From Ilyonectria destructans (lineage: Eukaryota > Ascomycota > Sordariomycetes > Hypocreales > Nectriaceae), in the NCBI GenBank assembly GCA_020740775.1, contig JAHEWK010000003.1, positions 1,426,001 through 1,490,000 of the forward strand: 64,000 nt of DNA. Reading direction: 5' to 3'. Shown piece after piece: positions 11,472-24,800 of this stretch. The notes below the pieces were generated by a model, which searched no databases, was not told the origin of the DNA, and saw only the letters and a program-made list of their open reading frames with translations. How positions within the stretch are numbered: the stretch's first letter is position 1; each line of letters opens with the position of its first letter. The translations under genes were made by a program, and so were the position numbers.

Positions 11472-12920
11472 TTACCTTGCAGCAATGTCTTTCCGATAGA
11501 ACATATTCTCAAAGGAGACGCACTCTACACCCTTGTAGGCGAGAGAGACAGCTTCCTCAAGTGTTGACCCATAGGCAGCAACAGACAACACCCTACCGCC
11601 AGCGGTTTTGAGGACACCATTGCTGCATTCAGTCCCGGCATGAAATATACACACGCCTAAATCAAGAATACTACGTCAGAAGAATTATCACAGCTGATAA
11701 AAAGACTCACCTTGGGGATAAGGTTTCACCTCAATGGCGTCTCCTTTTGAATATGACTCGGGGTAGCCCGCTGCTGCAATAACAACATTGCAAGCATACC
11801 CTGGACGAATTGGGATAGCAACAGTGTCCAGGATCCCAGTACAGCAGGCCAGTAGAATTTCCGCCAAGTCAGATTCTGATGACAGTAGCATCATCATAGT
11901 CTGAGTCTCTGGGTCTCCAAACCTGGCGTTGTACTCCAGGACTTTGGGGCCACTTGGTGTCATCATGATGCCGGTGAAGAGCAAGCCAACAAAAGGGCGG
12001 CCTAATGTCTACGTCAGAAAGCCTTTTGTCTTATTTGGCCAGACAAGGAACATTACCTTCATGCTTGAGCCCATCAAATGTAGGCTGGAGAATTGTCTCT
12101 TCGATCGTTGCCATTTGCGCTGGACTCACAAACGATACAGGTGCATAGACACCCATCCCCCCAGTATTTGGCCCCTTATTTCCCTCAAAGATCCGCTTGT
12201 GATCTTGCCCAGGTGGCAGTGACTTGAAGGTTTTCCCGTCACTAAATGTTAGGACGCTGATCTCGTCGCCTTCGAGGTACTCCTCGATGACAACGGATTG
12301 ACCAGCCGTCCCAAACTTTTCCTCAACCATCATCTCACGGAGTGCATCCTGGGCCTCGGTCTGGTTCGCTGGAAGTACCACGCCCTTCCCGGCGGCAAGA
12401 CCATCGACCTTAATGACCACTCGCCCCGCGTCGACTTGTTTGAGATAAAGGCTCGCTGCTTCGAAGGTGTTGAAGCTCTCGTAGCTGGCAGTCGGGATAT
12501 TGTATTTGCGCATAATGTCCTTGGCGAATTTCTTCGACCCTTCGATTTCAGCGGCCTCCTTGGTGGGGGCAAAACAAGGTATTCCGCCTAGGATAATTAG
12601 AAGGTTACGGAAGAGTTAGAGGTGATGCGCTCACTGCCGCGGAAATACCCCTCGATTCCATCGATGACAGCGTCGTCGGGTCCAGCCACGACGAGGCCAA
12701 TATGGAGCTCTTTCGCTAGAGCAACCAGGAATGGATAGTTATTGGCTTCGACATTGTCGATATTGGAGACTCGTGGAATCTTGGCCGTCCCTCCATTGCC
12801 GGGAACGACGTAAACATGGCAAACCGATGGACTCTGGGTCAGTTTCCAGGCCAGGGCGTGCTCGCGACCGCCTTTGCCCACCAACAGCACCTTGAGACCA
12901 GATGGCATCGTATCAGCCAT
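11472..12920 (-). CDS. Stand-alone phosphoribosylamine-glycine ligase (GARS)
   Basis: It catalyses the ATP-dependent joining of glycine to phosphoribosylamine, step 2 of purine synthesis. Four exons on the minus strand, 12920-12635, 12587-12057, 12001-11711 and 11656-11472, give 430 residues. GREHALAWKL, GPNTGGMGVYAPVSF and TGIMMTPSGPKVLEYNARFG are clear ATP-grasp GARS motifs. Fungal ADE5,7 proteins are normally bifunctional GARS-AIRS of nearly 800 residues. This one ends at FYRKDIAAR, just where the GARS half ends, so the AIRS half is missing. The stop overlaps a good donor (AG|GTAAGA). Splicing there to an acceptor near 11427 would only add about 27 unrelated residues. Probably a second, truncated paralog. 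It could be functional or in decay. Confidence 0.85.
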
Positions 12921-13985
12921 AGTGAAAGGAAGTGATGCTCTGTGTATAGGAAATTTTATGATGAGATTAATGCTTCAGGTTTTTTATTCCGCCGTGTTTA
13001 AATAGCATTCGCTTAGTCAACCCCTACCCTGATGCACGACGTTGATGTTGCCAGGCATATATAGTTCACTCGCACCACGGTTCTATGTGTAGGTTCATGA
13101 CAATTTGTGAAATTCCATTCGCGTCGTATGTCGATTAGGCTTATCCCTGGTTCAATCTATGTCATTAGCTTCGTCGCTATTTAGATTTCATTTTCGACCC
13201 AGTGACTAGGCGTTATAGTCATTACACGTAGAATAGCCCAGCATACACAAATAGCCATGGTGTTAACAATCAAGCACCCGGCTTGAAGGCATGAATATCA
13301 TCCAAATCCATTAGAGGAAACCCCTAGACATCGGGTCTCGGTCGCAGAGAAGGCCGATCTCAATGGAGCCAAACCCCACTTCAAAGGATTCAAGTTATAC
13401 AGCCGGACAAATCAATCGCGACCCGGGTCTCGAATTAAAACACAATGAATTGAATGTTTAGGGTCAATAAATGTCTCCTCATTCCCAAGGATTTATTCCA
13501 TGAACAGTTCTGGGAGGCCTGTGTGACTTTAGCTTTCAACGCGAAACCGTCCGTCGATACTCCGTGACTCCGCAGGCTTTCTCCACCGTCTTTAACGAAG
13601 ACCCTCGGGAACGATGGCGGCACAGCAATCGTATGTTTGCTCGCTCGGGATCTCGGGCGAAATAGCACAGCGAGTGAAGCTGGATAATACGCGCTTGGCA
13701 ACCCAGAACGAGATGCTAGTCGCACACCAGCTCGCAAACCAGGGCTCGATCGAGTTAGCTTTGTGTATGGTTTCGGGTATTTTTCACCTCAATCCCTGCC
13801 ATTCCTGCGCCATCCGAGGAAGCACAACCTGTCAAGCTCTTCCCCGCACATGTGATGGATGAGGCGACAGCCGTCAAACCTGGGGTGGTGGCAATCGGCT
13901 CCCAGGCTATTAGCTGCCAATCGTGCTTCATCAATTCCACTTTCAACTCCGAAACATTTTGCTTTTCTACGAGTGGTCGCTCACA
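12921..13985. other. Intergenic region between divergent genes
   Basis: It holds the promoters of the GARS gene and the alcohol oxidase. A short open frame at 13614-13862 begins with a good ATG context but has no recognisable product and is treated as a possible upstream frame only. Confidence 0.5.
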
Positions 13986-16376
13986 ATGCCTGCCCACGAC
14001 CCAGTCCCGCTCGACGCTCCGCTGGCGGCTATCTCGGCCGTGGACGACTTGAATCAAGCGCAATGGGAGATTATTCTTGCCATTTGCGATGCTATAATTC
14101 CAGCCATTCAGCCCGCTGCGTTCTCAAGCAACCATGGCCAATCAGCCAGTCATGCTCTGGATGAACAGCAACCCCTTATTGTCTCTGATTTCCAGTCATT
14201 TGAGGCTCAAAAAAATATCACTCAAGAATATCTTCAGGAGATCCCTTCGGCAATTCCAGAGTTCCGGGATCTTTTGCGCAGAACCTTGCTTGACGGTCTC
14301 TCGTCGACAGATAAGACACAGCTCCTCCGAGTGCTAAATCTCCTAAGGTAAGTTGATAATACCAGTACATCGTCCGCTGTCCCCATAAACCAGCTTTTTA
14401 TCGCAATCAAGTCCGAACAGTATCAGATGAGACTGACTACTTTCCCAGCTACACGGCCGTTTCAGCATTACTTACCGGTCGGACGACTATTATCTCAGAG
14501 CAGCCAATTCATATTCGCCAAGAAATCCTTCAAGGCTGGGCGACGTCTCGTTTTGGAATTTTACGTCTCTTTCAGCGTCAACTTGGTCTATTGGCAAAAG
14601 AGGTATGGGTCCGCACCACTCCAACCCTCCGCCCCATGCTGGGAATTCCCCGCGTGCCAGTCAATTGCACTTTGGGAGAAGGGCATCAATACAACTTCAT
14701 TCAAGTACCTCCCGGGGAAGGCGATGAAATTCTCGAGACGGATGTGGTGATTGTTGGAAGCGGTTGCGGCGGAGGCGTGTGCGCGAAAGAGTTCGCCGAG
14801 GCAGGTCTCAGAGTCATTGTGGTGGACAAAGGACACTACTGGTCGCCAGAGTACCTACCCATGACTGAGGAGCAAGGTCCAAGTCAGATGTTCATGAATG
14901 GAGGCCACTTAATATGTTTGTGAACCGCCGGTCTCTCTATCTGGTGCTCAGCCAACTAACTCAATTGCAGCGGACGACGGGTCAGTATGTGTCGTGGCGG
15001 GCGAGACCTGGGGCGGCGGCGGTGCCATCAATTGGTCCGCTTCGCTTCAACTCCAAGGATATGTCCGACGTCAATGGGCAGCCACAGGACTGCCGTTCTT
15101 CACATCAACGGCCTTCCAGCGATCCCTTGATCGGGTCTGCGAGACCATGGGGGTGTCTACCCAGCACATTCAGCACAGCAAACCCAACAAATCCCTCCTG
15201 GAAGGATCGCGAAAGTTGGGTTGGGTGCATAGCGAAGTGCCCCAAAATACTGGCGGCGCAGAACACAGTTGCGGCCACTGCAGCATGGGATGTCGATCTG
15301 CCGAGAAACAAGGGCCAGCCGTGGCGTGGCTCCCCAAGGCTGCCGCAGCCGGTGCCAGCTTTCTCGAAGGTTTCACTGTCAATAACATCCTGTTCGAAAA
15401 TGTCCGAGGCGAGAAAGTTGCCAAAGGAGTACGCGGTGTCTGGAGAGCACGAGACGAGCATGGAGGCGTGGCTGGTAAGCCCACAACGACACGCAAAGTA
15501 ACTATCCATGCAAAGAAGGTGATCGTATCCTGTGGCACATTGCAATCACCATTGCTATTGCTTCGATCTGGCCTCAACAACCAACACATCGGCCGCCACC
15601 TATATCTCCATCCTGTGTCCATGGTCGGAGCCATATACGATGAGGAGACACGGCCTTGGGAAGGCCCGATCTTGTCTTCGGTGTGCTCTGAGTTCGAGAA
15701 CCTCGACGGCCGCGGTCACGGTGTCAAGCTGGAGACCCTAAGCATGATACCTTGGTGCTGGCTACCATGGCTCCCGTGGACTGGGGGTAAGCAGTTCAAG
15801 CAGCTAGCTGCCAGACTAGGACACATGGCAGGTTATATCAGTGTTCCCAGAGATCGAGACACTGGTCGTGTATACGCTGATCCAGCGGATGGGCGATGCC
15901 GGATTCAATACCACCCGTCCAAGTTCGACAAAGACAACATCCTCGAAGGCCTGGCTGCACTGTCTCGAATCAGCTACGAGGCCGGGGCCCGTGAGATTTT
16001 CACAATTGTGCCAGGTATGGAGACATACTTGCGCCGCGACCAGGATGACTCGAGCGCTCCCACCGAAACCAAGGCCGAAGAAACGGTTGACGCAGAGTTT
16101 GAGCATTGGATGACGGGATTGCGTTCCCATGGCTTCCCTTCTCCTCAGTCTTTCTTTGTTTCGGCCCACCAAATGGGGACATGCCGGATGTCTGCTACGC
16201 CGAAGGCTGGTGTAGTGGGTGAAGATGGTCACGTCTGGGGAACCAAGGGTCTTCACGTGGTCGACGCAAGCGTGTTCCCCACGGCCAGTGGCGTAAATCC
16301 GGCTGTCACTGTGATGGCCATTGCAGATCACTTGAGTAAATCGATTGTGGCGAATTGGACAAGGGAAAGGCTGTAA
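13986..16376 (+). CDS. Long-chain fatty alcohol oxidase (GMC oxidoreductase)
   Basis: Oxidises long-chain alcohols to aldehydes with FAD and oxygen, typically in peroxisomes or membranes. Three exons, 13986-14347, 14449-14915 and 14971-16376, give 744 residues, the length of yeast and plant FAO proteins. The Rossmann motif VVIVGSGCGGGVCA lies near residue 220, the FAO-specific SDDGSVCVVAGETWGGGG crosses the second intron, INWSASLQ follows, and the GMC C-terminus shows HQMGTCRM (about 675) and VVDASVFPTASGVNPA (about 705). The ATG at 13986 starts a plausible N-terminus. An earlier in-frame start at 13923 is less likely. It converges with the APH-like gene. Confidence 0.87.
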
Positions 16377-16495
16377 GAGTATTGTTGCGTTCGAATCGGC
16401 GGTGTACCAAGTAATTTGTCTGTCTAGCTTCATAGCAGTGAGAGTAAGAGTCGACATGCAACAAGCCTAGTAACATATCCCAGATATTCTAGCAG

Positions 16496-17731
16496 TTATG
16501 GGTCGAATTGCTGGTCTTGAGCCTTCTTTCTTGCTTGACGAATGCCTATCCACTCTTGCAGCATAGCCTCAGCTTCCTCGAAGTCCTCGTTAGATCGCAT
16601 GCCATCGATGGCAAATCGAAGAAGTCGTCTTACCAACCTGTAAGCGGGCTTATAGGCGAATCGGACGTAGTCAGGTCCTGCAGCTTCCTCGAAAGTCAAC
16701 TTCAACTGAACACCTTCCTGGGTCGGTGGTTCGTCATTTGCCGTGCGCTCGTCTTCGTCTTCGTCATCATTCCAAGCCCAAATCCACATGGGAGGAGCAC
16801 ACGACATGAACATGGGGGCGAGGACAGCATTGTCACAATCAAGAACTGCAGAAATGATGGGAGTTTGCACATCGAGCGTCGGGTTGATCAGAATGTTGCG
16901 AGGAGCGAGATCCAGGTGAGCAAGTGAGTAATGCGTATCGGCAAACCACCCATCGGCCTCCAATTCGGAAGCCATTTCGCAAAACCGATCCAAGAACTTG
17001 GGCGTCAACAACTCCGTGGACCACCATTTAAGGCGGATAGCCTTCTGAGCTTGGAAGTTTGCTGTGAGAAGCTCGTGAACGGATTCAATCATGGGGGAGT
17101 CGGTATATGGAGTGGGAGGCTGAGCATCCATCAGTCTCAAAGGTGCGACGTAAAGTGGCGCACCGAGACATTTGTGTCCGGTCGAAAAGGCCAGCCTGCC
17201 GGCCATGCTGCTCCGTACAGCCAACATTTGGCGATATACGCTTCCGAGTTCTCGAGCGACTCTACATCGTTGAATGTGGCTCAACTTCGGGAATGCCGAG
17301 TGCAAGTCGGTTCCGTCGACGCGAATCTGAACTGCATACGGAGAGCCCAGGGCGTTCTGGTCCGTCTCGTCGAATGCCACGACCTCTGGGGCGGGGATAT
17401 TAGTGTGTTGACGGAGGAATTGAACGCTGGCAACTTCATTTTCAATGTGCGCCGCGTCGAACCGTGGTATGCGCAAGACGTACTGGGTCTTGGTGTCTGT
17501 CTGAGATGTCTGAGAATTGTGATGTTGTGTCAGGCCAATGATGCGGCTGAACCCGCCTCCTCGCATGCGCTCAATGGTGATTTCATCGGGGACGGAACCA
17601 GGCCAGATGCTAGTGACGGCAAGCGCCGAGACGCGGGAGCGAAAGGTGACAAACGGTTCATGTTTGTAAACGATAGAGGAAGAATCCGACTCGTCATCCG
17701 AAAATTCTCTTGGTGTTGAAGGAGAGGCCAT
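16496..17731 (-). CDS. Aminoglycoside phosphotransferase-like kinase (APH family)
   Basis: Single exon, 411 residues, protein-kinase-like fold. The nucleotide-binding N-lobe is seen around GGGFSRIIGLTQ and YVLRIPRF. The catalytic loop HLDLAPRNILIN has the HxDxxxxN pattern (about residues 271-282), and the metal site is VLDCDNA. These kinases phosphorylate small molecules (choline, homoserine, sugars, antibiotics). In fungi the family is large and mostly uncharacterised. The C-terminal third contains an acidic NDDEDEDERTAND stretch. The ATG is the first in the frame and is followed by a Ser/Asp-rich leader. Substrate unknown. Confidence 0.8.
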   Translation of the reverse strand: MASPSTPREFSDDESDSSSIVYKHEPFVTFRSRVSALAVTSIWPGSVPDEITIERMRGGGFSRIIGLTQHHNSQTSQTDTKTQYVLRIPRFDAAHIENEVASVQFLRQHTNIPAPEVVAFDETDQNALGSPYAVQIRVDGTDLHSAFPKLSHIQRCRVARELGSVYRQMLAVRSSMAGRLAFSTGHKCLGAPLYVAPLRLMDAQPPTPYTDSPMIESVHELLTANFQAQKAIRLKWWSTELLTPKFLDRFCEMASELEADGWFADTHYSLAHLDLAPRNILINPTLDVQTPIISAVLDCDNAVLAPMFMSCAPPMWIWAWNDDEDEDERTANDEPPTQEGVQLKLTFEEAAGPDYVRFAYKPAYRLVRRLLRFAIDGMRSNEDFEEAEAMLQEWIGIRQARKKAQDQQFDP

Positions 17732-18810
17732 TCTCTAGTGAACACATGTTGAAGCAACAAAGCAACAGGATACCCTACATCACAGTAAGGAGATCGGATA
17801 TCCTCCACAACATATTATTCACGTGATGTCCTCAGTCATGACGAACTAGAAGGTGGCTCTGAATCAGTTGGCATATTTTGAAGGCTACCTTGAATGGTAC
17901 CGCCCATCATTCTTTTCTTTGTGTATGTGAAGCAGCTCAAAGCCCAAACCCCATTAAAGACCAACAGGACGTGGTATTACCGAAAAGAAGCGGTCGCACT
18001 TAGAGGCGATTGGACGAGCCTTGCTGGAGTATTTCGGACACTTATCGGCATGTTTCAACGTTGTCCATGATTGCTTGGGAGTATGAGACGAGGTAACATT
18101 GGAGCCATTCTTGGCGAGGTTGAGTACAAGGCAGTTTAGGGGTGGGAGATGACTCTTTTGTACGCATCTAATGTGTTTGGCTCGATACGAAACTATGCAC
18201 AAGGCACAACGAGAAAGCACAGGGCACATCACTAGCTCATGATGAGCCATCAGTCTCACAGTGAGTCAGGAGTAGCCGTCAGCGGTCGAGGAAAGCAAGC
18301 GACACCAATCTCCCCGTCCCCCACAAACGACCGATGCGTCCTCGCCGATGACTCCTTTGCACACGCAGCCAATAGACGGGCCCAATTCCGCATGGCCAGC
18401 ACGGCCCGGAACCGCGGAGAACGGGTCAGCCATTACTCAGCCACGCCCCCGAGCCTCCCCACGCCCACGCCACAAAGCCACAACCCTGGAGGCGTCCGTG
18501 CCTGCCCTGTTCGCCTGCCTGCCATTCTGGGAATGGGAAAGTGCCCCGCCATATTTGGCTCAGCGAGCAAGCAGGCGACCCAAATAAAATCTGGCCGCCA
18601 TCACCAGCTTCCTCCTGCGGTTCTCCTTGGAAGCACCCATCTAGACCATCCTCACGTCGCTACAGCTCTCGAACCGCTTTGCGAAACACACTTTCATAAG
18701 GCCCCAGGCCCTAAAGCCCCCCCGTGAACACCATATCGACCAACAGCAAGCAAGCAACCACGGCCGAATCGACTCCCCGCAAGAACACCAGATCGGCACC
18801 GTCAACCATC
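17732..18810. other. Divergent intergenic region upstream of HEL2
   Basis: About 1.1 kb holding promoter and leader of the APH-like gene and HEL2. The part after 18,350 is C-rich. An open frame at 18239-18727 has low-complexity composition and no homology that I recognise, so it is not called. Confidence 0.5.
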
Positions 18811-21219
18811 ATGGCTCCAGACGGAGATACTGCCTCTGCGCCAGCTCCCGGCGACTCTCAAGCCCAACCTCGCGGCGGCGATGGTGCTCGAGGCCGTGGC
18901 CGCGGACGCGGCAAGGGGAACCAGAAAGGACGAGGAGGCGCCCGCCGTGGACGAGGTGGAAATAACAGCTCTGCCGATGTTCCAGCCAGCCCAGCTGCCC
19001 AGGATGTCGCTGCCGCCGCCTCACGAGCACACGCTCTCGGATCCGGGGCCACAGCCAAGGAACCTGCCGACGAGGACGACGATGCTGAGGTCTGCTTCAT
19101 CTGCGCAAACCCCGTCGCTCACCACTCGATTGCGCCTTGCAACCACACCACCTGCCACATCTGTGGGCTTCGCATGAGGGCCCTTTATAAGACAAAGGAC
19201 TGTGCTCACTGTCGTGTATGCCTCCTCCCCTGTTTCCCTCCCTTATTTTCAACTGACTGACAATACCCCTAGACCCCAGCAGACTTCGTCATCTTTACCG
19301 ACGACCCCGAGAAGCGTTTCGAGGACTACACGGACAAGGACTTTACCACTGCGGACAGCAACGTCGGAATCAAATACACCAACGAAGACATCGTCGGTGA
19401 CACTGTCCTCCTCCTACGCTACAACTGCCCCGACCCATCTTGCGACTTTGCTGGCCTAGGCTGGCCCGATCTGCACCGTCATGTCAAGTCTGCCCACCGC
19501 AAGCGCATGTGCGACCTCTGCACCCGCAACAAGAGGGTCTTTACCCACGAACACGAGCTCTTTGCCGACCGCGAGCTGGAGAAGCACATGCGACACGGCG
19601 ACGACAAGCCCGGCGCTGCCGACCAGACCGGCTTCAAGGGCCACCCGCTATGTGGTTTCTGCGGTGAGCGCTTCTACGACGACGACAAGCTATACGAGCA
19701 CTGCAGGATGAAGCATGAAAGATGTTTCATCTGTGATAGGAGAGATTCTAGGAAGCCTCACTATTACCTCGATTACAACGCCCTCGAGGGCCACTTCAAG
19801 AAGGATCATTATCTGTGCTCCGACCGAGAGTGCCTCGAGAAGAAGTTTGTCGTCTTTGACACCGAACTTGACCTCCAGGCCCACCAACTGAGCGAGCACG
19901 GAGGCAAGTCGACGGGACGAGACGCTCGAGTGGTGGACATTTCCGGATTCGACTTTAGGCAAACATACCAACAGGAGCAGAGGAGAGGAGGTGGCCGTGA
20001 TGGAGAGGGTCGCGGCGGCAGAGAAGGACGAGGCAGGGGCCGGGGCCGTGATCCAAACGCAGAGTCAGTACCGGTGAGCTCAGCTCAACCGCTACGCAGA
20101 GATGAGCTGGCTTTCCAGCGCCAGATGGCCATCCACTCGGCCCAGTCCGTGTCAAACCGCACCTTTGGCGGCCAACTGTCCGGTGCTCCCACAGCTTCAC
20201 CGCAGGCCCGAAGCGGAACCTCAACGCCGCGAGCAAGTCAAAATAACCTCAGCAATCCAGTAGAGTCCGCCACCGTCGCCGATACATCCAACATTTCTCC
20301 CGAAGAGCGAGCCCGCCTGGTTCGCCATGGCGCCGTTGTCGAACGGGCTTCAAACCTCCTCGGAAACGATACCCATAAGATGGACACCTTCCGCTCCCAC
20401 ATCACCTCCTATCGACAAGGCGCTTTCACTGGACCTCAGCTAGTCGACGCATTCTTTACCCTCTTTGCCGACACATCGTCCAATGCCCTGGGCACCTTGG
20501 TCCGCGAGGTTGCCGAGCTCTTTGATGACAAGAACAAGGCCGATGCGCTGCGCAAGGCGTGGCAGGACTGGCGCGCAATCAATGAGGACTACCCTAGCTT
20601 ACCAGGACTCAGTGGCATGCACGGTGCCACCTCCAGTTCAAGCGGCTGGGCCAGTGCCTCGGCGGCCAGCCCGGCCTTGCCGAATGCAGCGCCCTCTCAG
20701 AAGTACTCCAACCGTGTGCTCAAGCTCAAGAACAGCACTCGATTGGGTGGACCTGCTCCGGTCTCTTCGAAGGGGCCGTCTACCTGGATCGCTACCCCAG
20801 CCCTCCAACCTCCGCGAGCGGCCGGCTTCCCATCTCTCCCGTCCTCCAAACCTTCCAAATCCTCCGCTGGTCCTTCCTCCTCCGGGCCCTCCTCCTCCGG
20901 CCCATCGTGGAACACCGGCTCGGCTTCTCAGGGTAACCAGTCAGCCCCTCTCAACAACCGACCGCGCAACGGCCGCGGCGGTGAGGACGCTTTTCCCGCG
21001 CTCCCCGCCGCCCCGAAGCCCCAGACGACCATCTTCGGCTACGGCAGCGGCCGCCTCGTGCACCGTGACTACGGCCAACGCGAGAGCAACTTCCAATGGG
21101 GAGGCAGCGAATCTTCAACGCCCGCCGCCGAGGAGCCCACCCAGGAGACCGAGGAGGGTGCACCCAAGAAGAAGGGTGGCAAGGGAAAGAAGAAGCAGGT
21201 TTTGGTGCAATGGGGATAA
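18811..21219 (+). CDS. HEL2: E3 ubiquitin ligase HEL2/ZNF598 (ribosome quality control)
   Basis: It detects collided ribosomes and ubiquitinates 40S proteins to start ribosome-associated quality control. Two exons, 18811-19215 and 19273-21219, give 783 residues. An RG-rich, RNA-binding leader (GARGRGRGRGKGNQKGRGG) precedes a C-terminal-type RING at about residues 95-135 (CFICANP, CNHTTCHIC, CAHC). C2H2-like fingers follow, for example CPDPSCDFAGL with HVKSAH, CGFCGERF with HCRMKH, and CSDRECLEKKF. The C-terminal half is Ser/Pro-rich with a second RGG patch and a Lys-rich end. The intron falls between the RING and TPADFVIF. It converges with IRE1. Confidence 0.92.
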
Positions 21220-21813
21220 ACCAGATGTCAGGACTCATATGTTTCGAAGATTGTTCCATCTCCAGAATGTGTTGCTTAGGAGGACGGAGTATACCTGGGC
21301 GCAAAAAGCGAGCGAGCGAACGGAGAGGCAAGGCGTGACATTTTAGGCGTTGTAACGAAGAATATGGATGAAGATCGCATCGTAGCGATGGATAGCGAGA
21401 ACCAGATGTCAATTGAATATACCGGGCATGGCGTGGCCCTTTCATGACGCAGTCTTTTGTGAGTTGGGCATCCGTCCCAAAAGGTGAATTGTACCGCCCT
21501 GAGCACCATCCATATGTCATGATCAACGGACCGACTCGCTTGAGAGTTCATTGCAAATGAATACATAGAGGTAGAGGTGACTATTCGGTCTACCATAAAC
21601 CTCAAGAATAAACATTCACCAACCATCCAAGTCAAGCCCTTATCCAGTCTCTTAAGCACGTCGGGAATGTGCTTCGCTGCCCTTTCATGCCTCTTAGTTG
21701 AACGACGAAATGATTAAATTCTTTTCAGCCAATTTTCCGTGTTCCGCTACACTAAATCCTTGCATGCTAATCCATCAATCCATCACATTGCACCTTTTAA
21801 ACTACGATACAGA
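21220..21813. other. Convergent intergenic region
   Basis: 3' regions of HEL2 and IRE1. No gene seen. Confidence 0.6.
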
Positions 21814-24800
21814 TCAGATTGCCGCGGGCTCGTAGTACTCTCTGAATCGGTCCGTCTCTTCCCATTGCACGTTGTAAACCACGTTCCAACAGACCAACAG
21901 CAGCATCGGAAAGCGCACTGTCCAGAACCCCAGATAGCCATCCGGCAGGGGACCGACAGTCCGCTTCAAATTATCCGGCATATCCTCGTAGTGGTTCTTC
22001 TTGTTGCGCAGAGCTCGCAGCAAGTCCAAAAGCCGAGTGCCAGTGTACTTGCGCTGCTTGCCAAGAGAGTCGACAAAGTCCCTTGGCAGAGCTCGAAGGA
22101 AATCGCCCTTGGTAACCTCTGGTGCGTGCCTCTCCAACTCAGCGAGCGCTGACGATGGCGGATCTCGGGGTTCCTTTTCGAAGTGATCTGACACATCACA
22201 GAGGAAGGCCAATCTCTTCTTCGCTGACCAGAAGAATGGATGCGACATGACGTCCCTTGCTGTCGGCCTCCTCTTAGGGTCGGCCTGCAGCATTGACGCA
22301 ATGAGATCGTCCGCTTCATAGGCGAAATCACCGAGGGCATCAAGGGGGCTCAGATTATGCTTGCCCTTGCGAATATTGACTTCCCTCATGTATCTGTCGC
22401 CACAGTCGAAGGGATGGGAGCCATTCGTCAAGACGTAGAAGAAGACCAACCCAAGCGAGAAAATGTCAATAGCACGTGTAGCTCGACGGTTGTGGACCAT
22501 GCTGTCGTTGACGAGGACGGAATTGGAGCCACTTTGAGTGCTCATATCCATCAACCCAGAATCACGGGCGTCATCGTCAAGCAATAGCTCGGGAGCACGC
22601 CATCCAGAAGTTCCTGCTGCCCTGCCAGTGGTGGCGCCAAAGGAAGACTGGCCACCCTCAAGCTTCTTGCAAAGTCCAAAATCCGAAACCAACAATCGGG
22701 GCTTGCCGTCCTTGCCCATGTTGACGAGAATGTTCTGCGGTTTCAGATCTCGGTGGACGATGCGGAGACCATGGAGATGGCTGATTCCATTTGTGATCTG
22801 GTAAAGCACGTTTGGAAGATCATGTTTTCCAGCGTTGGCGAGGTCTCGGAAGAATTGGGGCTTCTCTACCACGTCGGCTAGCGAAGCAGCACAACGTTCC
22901 AGGGCGATGTAGAGGAAGCCGTCGCGCATCTGTTGCGAATGGTATCGAATAACTGTTCTTGTTAGCTTCAGCCGGTCAACAAAGGGTTGCGGTAGGACTA
23001 CCATTTGGATGATCATCACTCTCCCTGAGCAACCTAGTTTCCTGAGATGCGATATCGTAAAATTGAATCAACATCCGCTTGACAGCCACATCTCGGCCAT
23101 CAAACTTTCCAGCAAACACCAAGGTTCCGTTGCTGCCCGTTCCCAATTGCTCATCGGTGTTGACTTCAATGTTCCCCATGCGAATGATTGGACCGGTGAC
23201 AGACGACATGTCGTTGGCAACTGTCATGACATCAGGCTCCAGACTTGGTCGATCGCCAAGCTTCTTGGCGTTGTTGACGGCGTCCTCGACACTCTGGCCA
23301 GGATCATCGTCGCGAGATTGAGACAATTCCCGTGCCCGAGCCGCCTTGCGGTGTTTCTGGCCTCCTCGACGTCCCCTGTGCGCCTTCTTCTTCTTCTCGG
23401 GAGGTGCCGCTGTCTCAGCACCGTCCAAGGAATCGGCTGGGGAAGGGGAGTCAATGGAAACCTCCTCAGGTAACTTAGGTGGTGCTTCCCTGTCGGCAGT
23501 CTCCACCTTGTCACTTGTCTCTGGCGTCTCCTTGTCTGTAGGGGTAGGTCCAGGAGTCGTCCCATCAGGCTTCTCAGCCTTCTTTTCTTCAACAGGCTCC
23601 CTAAGCAGTGGGCCCAATATTTCCTCCCTGTCACTTTGATAGTCGTCCTCGATCAGCTGGGGATCCGGGTTTGCGGAGAGGTAATATTGAAGCTGATTGA
23701 TGAATCCTTTGCTCCGAGCCTGATGGTATGATCGTCGAAGCTTCTTCTCGTTGTAGATCAACGCCACAACGAAGAGGATGATGAGAATGGGGTTGCGAAT
23801 GAACTCGATGGCGCTATTTATGGCACTTTGAGGCAACAGCTTGACCTTGGTGATGATGGCTGGCTCCTCGTAAGGATCGGTAAGTGCCGGAAGTCCCGAC
23901 TCCTTATTCTTGTCCTTGTCCTTGTCATCATAGCCATCGTATGCATCGAAGCCGTCATTCGGGCCTGCATCTAGACTGGGCGGTTTCTGGTAACTACCTC
24001 GGACGCTCTCGAGGAAATGTGTCCCGACCAAGGCCCTGGACAACTGTTCCTGGTTGATGGTATCCCAGGCAGGTGCGATTTCCAACCAGTCAGGGCGAGA
24101 TATCTGGGCAATGGGGGCATTGATGATGAGAGGGTATGAACGGCCCGACAGGGCGTACCAGCTCCCAGTCCTGGTCTGGTTCAGGAAGATGCTGTTGCTA
24201 CGCATCCGGGTAATCGTTTTATCCTCGGATGGTATTGGTGGCTGGGGAAGAACAACCAGGTCTGGGTTGCTCTCCAGTGTAGCATCCCACGGTCGACAGA
24301 CATCAAAGACACGAGCGACGGGGGTCGAGAAGTCTTCACTAAAGAGCGGCTCGATCTTATCGGAGCGTGAGTAATCAAGTGCATACACTCTGCCGTCATG
24401 CTGGCTGGTGATATATCGGTTGTCGAGGGAGGAAATATGCTGCTGGTAGAGATCGTTGTCGAAGTTATTGGGGCTCCATTCCGAGTATTTGAGAGTTGCA
24501 ATTGCACGGCCGTCGACACGGCGCTGAATGCCGACAGTGTACTCGGTCCGTCCCAAAGTGATGGTACCTGTGGAGCTACACTCCTCATTGTCCTTGTCGT
24601 AGAGGGTATTGGGGCGAAGGCAACTTTCGGCTTCGTTGATATGAGACCCACTGGCGCCAAACCACTTCAGAACTCTGCCGGTGGCTGCATCAAGAGTAAT
24701 CATGGTGGTTTTCTTGTCGCCAGTATAAACCACTGCGGGGGTGTCATGGGCGTGGGGAGCTAGGTCTTCGACGAGCTTCTTCATAGTGTAGCCGGTCCAT

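Noticed and set aside
18239..18727. 162-codon frame upstream of HEL2
   Set aside because: Low-complexity His/Pro/Ser-rich, no domain, lies in the HEL2 leader.
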